The position numbers and the translations under genes are program-made. Shown here one piece after another: positions 7,169-11,602 of a stretch of 11,602 nucleotides of DNA. Under the pieces are notes generated by a model. That model ran no database searches. It saw nothing but the letters and a program-made list of their open reading frames with translations, and was not told the origin of the DNA. The first letter of the stretch is position 1. The number at the start of each line of letters is the position of its first letter. Source of the DNA: Thermomicrobiaceae bacterium (GTDB lineage: Bacteria > Chloroflexota > Chloroflexia > Thermomicrobiales > Thermomicrobiaceae). Location: the NCBI GenBank assembly GCA_025966355.1, contig JAICWZ010000017.1, forward strand, positions 1-11,602, in the 5' to 3' direction.

Positions 7169-8215
7169 TCAAAACGGATGAGGAATGCCGAGCTCATCAG
7201 CGAGCGTCACGAGTTCGGCGACGGTCGCCTCCGGCAGAACCAGGCCGTCGCGCAGGTTGGCGGCTTCGGCGCGGGTTTCCGGTTCGCCGGGATAGAAGAT
7301 CTCGTCGGTGCCGGGGGCGAGCGGCGACGCTTTGACCTCGTCAATCAGCTGCTCAACGCGTGAAGTGAATTCGTCCAGTCCGATGAACGCCTCGATGTTC
7401 AGGACGATCACCAGATGGCCACATCCGCTCTCACGCTCCGCCTGGTACGGGCCGGCCACACCGCTCGCGAACTCGGAGCCGGAGAGGATGCCCGAGAGCA
7501 CGTCCATCATGAAGCTAATAGCATAGCCTTTGTGACCACCGATCGGCAGGATCAGTCCGGCCAACGCCGCCGTGGGATCGGTCGTTGGGGAGCCGCTCTG
7601 ATCGATCGCCCAGCCGGCTGGAATGGTGCGGCCTTCCTGCCGCGCGGTGTAGATCTTGCCGCGTGCCACCGTCGTGTTGGCAATATCAAGGATCAACGGT
7701 GCGTGACGACCAGCCGGAGCGGCAATCGACCACGGATTATTACCGATCAGCGCCTGCCTACCACCCCAGGGAGCCATCGCCGGGCTGGCGTTGGTCGTGA
7801 TCATCCCGATCAGTCCGGCCTGCGGTGCCTGCAGCGTGAAATACATGGCTGCGCCGAAGTGATTGCTGCGCCGGACCGAAACCGCCGCGATGCCGAACGT
7901 TCGGGCGCGTTCGATCGCCAGCTCCATCGCCGCGCTCGCCGCGACCTGGCCGACGCCGTCATGCGCGTCGAGCAGCATCACGGCGGCCGTATCGCGCACG
8001 GTCTCAAGTTTCGTCAGCGGCTGCATGACGCCACGCTGCAGACGCCGGGCGTACCACGGCAGGCGAAAGATCCCATGCGAGGCGTGTCCACGCAGATCCG
8101 AACGTACCAGCGTATCGGCCCACAACGCGGCATCGACCGTCGGTACGCCCAACGATTCAAACGCGTCAGTCGCGAAGGCAAGCAGCGGCGCAGCAGGATA
8201 GCGCGTCAGTTCCAT
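7169..8215 (-). CDS. Ldh2-family (malate/L-lactate/ureidoglycolate-type) NAD(P)-dependent oxidoreductase
   Basis: The 348-residue product belongs to the Ldh2/YlbC/AllD family, which reversibly oxidises 2-hydroxy acids with NAD(P) and is unrelated to classical lactate dehydrogenases. Hallmarks seen are RGHASHG (42-48, with the active-site histidine region), SNHFGA (117-122), IGNNPWSIAAP (157-167), and GGHKGYAISFMMDVLSG (226-242). Length is normal. The ATG at 8215 is chosen because the family N-terminus begins there; an upstream ATG at 8395 would add 60 Ser/Arg-rich residues encoded by the end of the transporter gene. The Shine-Dalgarno is weak (GAGA inside the repeat element at 8217-8258). The gene lies 43 bp downstream of the transporter on the same strand, so co-transcription is likely. 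Which hydroxy acid is used (malate, lactate, ureidoglycolate, sulfolactate) cannot be told from sequence. Confidence 0.92.
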   Translation of the reverse strand: MELTRYPAAPLLAFATDAFESLGVPTVDAALWADTLVRSDLRGHASHGIFRLPWYARRLQRGVMQPLTKLETVRDTAAVMLLDAHDGVGQVAASAAMELAIERARTFGIAAVSVRRSNHFGAAMYFTLQAPQAGLIGMITTNASPAMAPWGGRQALIGNNPWSIAAPAGRHAPLILDIANTTVARGKIYTARQEGRTIPAGWAIDQSGSPTTDPTAALAGLILPIGGHKGYAISFMMDVLSGILSGSEFASGVAGPYQAERESGCGHLVIVLNIEAFIGLDEFTSRVEQLIDEVKASPLAPGTDEIFYPGEPETRAEAANLRDGLVLPEATVAELVTLADELGIPHPF

Positions 8216-8216
8216 G

Positions 8217-8258
8217 CGAGATTCTCTGCGTCTCTGCGTCTCTGCGCGAGTAATCTCG
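8217..8258. repeat. Triple 8-bp tandem repeat between 7-bp inverted arms
   Basis: TCTCTGCG is repeated three times without error at 8223-8246, flanked by perfect inverted arms CGAGATT (8217-8223) and AATCTCG (8252-8258). The element fills the gap between the transporter stop and the Ldh2 start. Repeats of this TCTCTGCG type are, from general knowledge, found scattered in several GC-rich bacterial genomes and yield spurious frames rich in QRRRE or LRLCVSA. It may be a dispersed intergenic element. Confidence 0.7.
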
Positions 8259-9746
8259 TCATTCCATCCCCGAATGAATCTTGGCCGACTCGGCTTTGTG
8301 ACGCATGGCGGCGTTGTCGGGGATGAGGAAGATCGGCGGGATGATGAGCAGGACGAGGATCGAGAGACCAACGAAGATGTGTGCCAGCCCAACACCCTGG
8401 TCCTTGTAATGCGCCAGGATCAGGACGATGGCCGCCGTGCCAAGCACGCCGCCGGTCGTGCGGAACATGCCGCGTAGCCCGGTGATCTGCGCCACCGCCT
8501 CCGGCATCAGCTCGATCGCCGCGTTGTTGGCCGCCGGTCCGCCGACTCCAACGCCGAAGCCGCTGATCATGATCATCGCCGACAGCAGCACGATGTCACT
8601 CACGCCGTGCCCGAAGAGCGAAACGTGATGCCAACTCTGGCCGGTCAGGAAGAGACTGACCGAGACGAGCAGAATGCCGAGGATCATCGGCAGCCGATAG
8701 CCGAAGCGGATGAGCAGGAACGAACTGATCGCCGAAACCGCGATCATCACCACGGCCCGTGGGGTCAGGATAAATCCGGCGGCACTGGCCGACATGCCGT
8801 ATTCGTAGGTCGCGTAGAGCGGAATGAAGCTGAAGAAGCCGAAGACGAGTGCGCCGTAGAGCAGGTTGTACATATTGGCGGCGAAGAAGGCGCGTTCCTT
8901 GAGCAGACGCAACTCGATCATCGGATCGCGCGCCCGCCCCTCGTGCCGCACGAAGATCACCAACGCCGCGATCCCGACAACGAACCAGACCAACACCTGA
9001 ATCCCGATGTCGATCTCATTGCCCCAGACGGTCATGCCATACATGATGGCGCAGATCCCGACCGCGAACATCCCGGCACCGACCAGGTCGATGCTGCGTG
9101 AGACCGCGACGCGCCCGCCCTTCGGCAGGATGAAGATGCCGACCGCAAGCAACACGATGCCGATCGGCACGTTGATCGAGAACATGGCGCGCCAGCTGTA
9201 ATGGTCGATCACCCAACCACCGAGATTCGGCCCGATGATGCCGCCGATCGGAAAGACGCTGGTGAAGAGGCCAATCGCCGTACTGCGATTCTTCGGACCG
9301 AAGACATCGCTGACGATGCCGGCCGCCGATGGCATGAAGGCGCCGCCGCCAATCGCCTGGATCACCCGGAAGAGGATCAGCAAATAGACATTCGGTGCGA
9401 TGGCGCAGAGCATCGAGCCGACGGTGAAGAGGATGACCGCGCCGAGAAAGAGGTTTTTGCGCCCGAAGTCGTCGCTCAGCTTGCCGGCCATCGGCATAAT
9501 GATCGTCTGCATCAGGCTGTAGGCGGTCAACACCCAGCCGATCCAGATCAGGTTGGTATTCAGGCCGTCGACCATGTTGGGGAGCCCGACCGCCACGATG
9601 GTCGAATCGATGCTCGACATGAGCAGGGCGAGAGAAACGACAACGAAGATGGCTACCTGCCTGGGGCCGACCGACGGTGATTCAGCTTCATCCTCAAGAG
9701 CCGCGGAATCCGAAGCGAGTCGCGCCACGCTCTCCACCACAGTCAT
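8259..9746 (-). CDS. DHA2-family (14-TM) MFS drug:H+ antiporter-type transporter
   Basis: The 495-residue inner-membrane protein has about 14 hydrophobic segments, the DHA2 layout. TM1 has SSIDSTIVAVGLP (motif D1, Asp47). Motif A, GKLSDDFGRKN (88-98), follows TM2. Motif B has Arg127 in RVIQAIGGG. Motif C, PIGGIIGPNLGGWVID (166-181), marks exporters. SWRAMFSINVPIG is typical of the DHA2 (EmrB/QacA) group. A charged 29-residue N-terminal tail precedes TM1. No good ribosome binding site is seen before the ATG at 9746, but no other start fits. The gene is followed after 43 bp by the Ldh2 gene, and lon lies 128 bp upstream on the same strand. The partner suggests export of a metabolite or xenobiotic linked to hydroxy-acid metabolism, though DHA2 substrates cannot be predicted. 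Confidence 0.93.
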   Translation of the reverse strand: MTVVESVARLASDSAALEDEAESPSVGPRQVAIFVVVSLALLMSSIDSTIVAVGLPNMVDGLNTNLIWIGWVLTAYSLMQTIIMPMAGKLSDDFGRKNLFLGAVILFTVGSMLCAIAPNVYLLILFRVIQAIGGGAFMPSAAGIVSDVFGPKNRSTAIGLFTSVFPIGGIIGPNLGGWVIDHYSWRAMFSINVPIGIVLLAVGIFILPKGGRVAVSRSIDLVGAGMFAVGICAIMYGMTVWGNEIDIGIQVLVWFVVGIAALVIFVRHEGRARDPMIELRLLKERAFFAANMYNLLYGALVFGFFSFIPLYATYEYGMSASAAGFILTPRAVVMIAVSAISSFLLIRFGYRLPMILGILLVSVSLFLTGQSWHHVSLFGHGVSDIVLLSAMIMISGFGVGVGGPAANNAAIELMPEAVAQITGLRGMFRTTGGVLGTAAIVLILAHYKDQGVGLAHIFVGLSILVLLIIPPIFLIPDNAAMRHKAESAKIHSGME

Positions 9747-9831
9747 TTCAGGCGATACGCGGCCACCCGATCAAGATCGCGTCATTCGGTGACCGCATCA
9801 TCCAGCAGTCCCACCACCGGAGGATTCGCCA

Positions 9832-9860
9832 ACAATACACGTCGCGTACGACATGCACAA
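9832..9860 (-). promoter_or_regulatory. Weak candidate promoter for transporter-Ldh2 unit
   Basis: In the 128-bp gap between lon and the transporter, the minus strand carries TTGTGC (9860-9855), a 17-bp spacer, then TATTGT (9837-9832), with 3 of 6 and 4 of 6 consensus matches. Initiation near 9825 would leave a leader of about 80 nt. No convincing terminator for lon is visible; only a short GCCGC/GCGGC inverted repeat lies just after its stop. Confidence 0.3.
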
Positions 9861-9874
9861 GCCGCAGCGGCGCG

Positions 9875-11602
9875 TCAGAGAATCGCGGCGGGCGATTCCG
9901 CGGCGGGCACCTGAGCCAAATCGGGAGATTCGACCGGCAGCTCCTGCTGTAACTGCTCCTGCAAGGTCGGGTCGATTTCGTCCACACGCTCGGTGAAATC
10001 AAGCGCCTGGGCGATCACCTGATCCATATTTTCGACCCAGAAGAACTCCATATCGGAAACGATCTTCGCTGGAATCTTCGCCAGGTCGCGCCGGTTCTCT
10101 TCGGGCGCGATCAGCCGACGGATACCGACCCGATGCGCCGCCAGCGTCTTGTCCTTCAACCCACCGATGCCGAGCACCCGACCGCGTAGCGTGATCTCGC
10201 CCGTCATGGCGACATCCGCGCGCACCGGCCGGCGACTGAGCGCCGAAATGAGCGCGGTCGCCATGGTAATACCGGCCGAGGGACCATCCTTGGGAATCGC
10301 CCCTTCCGGCAGGTGAATATGCAGATCGTGCCTCTCCTGAAAGTCGACCGGGATGCGCAGCGCACCAGCGCGTGAGCGCGCATAACTCAGCGCCGCTCGA
10401 GCCGATTCCTGCATCACGTCACCCGCCTGGCCGGTAATCGTCAGGTGGCCATGCCCCGGCAGCACCGCGACCTCGACCGGAATCAATTCGCCGCCGACAT
10501 CGGTCGTGCCGAGCCCGATCGCGACGCCGACCTGACTCTCGCCGATCTGGTGCTCGAAGCCGAAGCGCTGCGGACCGAGATACTCTTCGAGCCGCGCCGG
10601 TGTGAGTCGAATCCGCTTGTTCCGCCCTTTAACCACGTCGCGCGCCACTTTGCGACAAACGCCCGCGATCTGACGTTCCAGACCACGCACGCCCGCCTCG
10701 CGCGTATAGCGACGAATGAGCTGCACCCAGATCTTCTCGGGAATCTCGACCTGGCCGTCGTCGAGACCGTGGATCTTCGTCTGCTTCGCCAGCAGATGAC
10801 GCCGGCCGATCTCGATCTTCTCCTGCTCGATGTAGCCGCCAACCTCGATGATCTCCATGCGATCGCGCAGCGGTCGTGGAACGTTGCTGAGGTAGTTGGC
10901 GGTTGCGATAAAGAGCACCTGCGAGAGATCGTACGGCATGTCCAGGAAGTGGTCGGAGAAGTTGCTATTCTGCTCCGGGTCGAGTACTTCCAGCATCGCC
11001 GATGCCGGATCACCACGGAAGTCGGACGACATCTTGTCCAACTCATCGAGCACCACGACCGGATTATTGCTTCCGGCGGTTTTCATCGCGCCGATAATGC
11101 GACCGGGGAAGGCGCCGATATACGTTCGCCGGTGGCCGCGAATCTCCGCCTCGTCGCGCACACCACCGAGGCTGATACGTACGAACTCGCGTCCCATGGC
11201 GCGCGCCACCGAGCGGCCGAGGCTCGTCTTGCCGACGCCGGGAGGTCCGACCAGGCAGAGGATCGAAGCGCCGGTGCCGCCCTGCCCCTGGGTCAGCTTG
11301 CGCACCGCCAGGAATTCGAGAATGCGCTCCTTGACCTGCTCCAGTCCGTAGTGATCCTCATTCAGGATCGTTTCGGCGTGATCGAGATCGAAGTTGTCGT
11401 CCGTCTGCTTGCCCCAGGGAAGCGAAAGCACGGTGTCGATATACGTGCGCACAACGGTGCTTTCGGCCGAGATGGTCGGCATGCGCTCCCGGCGCCCGAT
11501 CTCCTTGATCAGCTTCTCTTCGACGTACTCGGGCAGGCAGCGTTCGAGGAGGCGCTGACGCAACGCTTCGATCTCACTGCCGCCCTCGCCGGAGAGCTCA
11601 TC
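9875..11602 (-). CDS. lon: ATP-dependent Lon protease (N-terminus off-window)
   Basis: The minus-strand frame is open to the right edge, giving 575 residues of the C-terminal part; the first visible residues ([12 protein letters not shown]) match the interior of Lon, so about 240 N-terminal residues are missing. A TTG at 11563 is internal, not the start. In the visible fragment the AAA+ module has Walker A GPPGVGKT (119-126), Walker [11 protein letters not shown] (182-191) and the arginine-finger region [11 protein letters not shown]. The protease domain has PKDGPSAG with catalytic Ser442 and [12 protein letters not shown] with catalytic Lys485, spaced 43 residues apart as in E. coli Lon. It degrades damaged and regulatory proteins in the cytosol as a hexamer. 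After the conserved core ends near ALDF, a Glu/Gln/Ala/Pro-rich tail of about 40 residues follows. Confidence 0.97.
   Translation of the reverse strand, partial: DELSGEGGSEIEALRQRLLERCLPEYVEEKLIKEIGRRERMPTISAESTVVRTYIDTVLSLPWGKQTDDNFDLDHAETILNEDHYGLEQVKERILEFLAVRKLTQGQGGTGASILCLVGPPGVGKTSLGRSVARAMGREFVRISLGGVRDEAEIRGHRRTYIGAFPGRIIGAMKTAGSNNPVVVLDELDKMSSDFRGDPASAMLEVLDPEQNSNFSDHFLDMPYDLSQVLFIATANYLSNVPRPLRDRMEIIEVGGYIEQEKIEIGRRHLLAKQTKIHGLDDGQVEIPEKIWVQLIRRYTREAGVRGLERQIAGVCRKVARDVVKGRNKRIRLTPARLEEYLGPQRFGFEHQIGESQVGVAIGLGTTDVGGELIPVEVAVLPGHGHLTITGQAGDVMQESARAALSYARSRAGALRIPVDFQERHDLHIHLPEGAIPKDGPSAGITMATALISALSRRPVRADVAMTGEITLRGRVLGIGGLKDKTLAAHRVGIRRLIAPEENRRDLAKIPAKIVSDMEFFWVENMDQVIAQALDFTERVDEIDPTLQEQLQQELPVESPDLAQVPAAESPAAIL

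Noticed and set aside
8216..8395. 60-residue N-terminal extension of the Ldh2 protein from an ATG at 8395
   Set aside because: The extension overlaps the end of the transporter gene in another frame, is a Ser/Arg run plus the translated tandem repeat, and the family's N-terminus begins at the ATG at 8215.
9201..9680. 159-codon and neighbouring plus-strand frames opposite the transporter (Asp/Arg/His-rich)
   Set aside because: They are antisense shadows of hydrophobic transmembrane codons; their composition reflects the complement, not a protein.

Overview
The window is GC-rich bacterial DNA, protein-coding throughout, with no rRNA, tRNA, CRISPR array or transposase visible. Large secreted parallel beta-helix proteins of the choice-of-anchor Q type, a DHA2 exporter, an Ldh2-type dehydrogenase and a bacterial Lon protease would fit a Chloroflexota (Thermomicrobia-like) genome. 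That placement is inference from gene content and base composition only, not from a marker gene.

Layout. (1) Bases 1-2029, minus strand: a secreted beta-helix / Ig-like protein whose last ~40 codons lie beyond the left edge. (2) Bases 2230-2859, minus: a TetR-family regulator, divergent from (3) a small cupin at 2990-3484, plus. The 130-bp gap between them holds a strong sigma70-type promoter and two copies of an 18-bp palindromic operator exactly 60 bp apart. (4) Bases 3560-4630, plus: an isocitrate/isopropylmalate-type beta-decarboxylating dehydrogenase with a TTG start, separated from the cupin by a nested inverted repeat. (5) Bases 4649-6799, minus, convergent with (4): a second beta-helix protein, full length (716 aa) and a clear paralogue of (1). 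(6) Bases 6800-7168: a non-coding leader region with competing stem-loops. (7) Bases 7169-8215 and 8259-9746, minus: an Ldh2-family oxidoreductase downstream of a 14-helix DHA2 transporter, separated by a 42-bp element built from three perfect 8-bp repeats between 7-bp inverted arms. (8) Bases 9875-11602, minus: the C-terminal three quarters of Lon protease, whose N-terminus lies beyond the right edge.

How the genes may work together. The TetR-cupin-dehydrogenase cassette looks like a small ligand-responsive metabolic unit, in which the regulator controls itself and the cupin/dehydrogenase pair. It sits between two paralogous exported beta-helix proteins, as if inserted into (or retained within) a tandem duplication. 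The transporter-Ldh2 pair is probably a second, independent unit handling a 2-hydroxy acid or a related compound. Substrates cannot be read from the sequence. The most noteworthy signals are the paired operators, the residue-for-residue collinearity of the two beta-helix paralogues, and the repeat and hairpin elements in the intergenic gaps.
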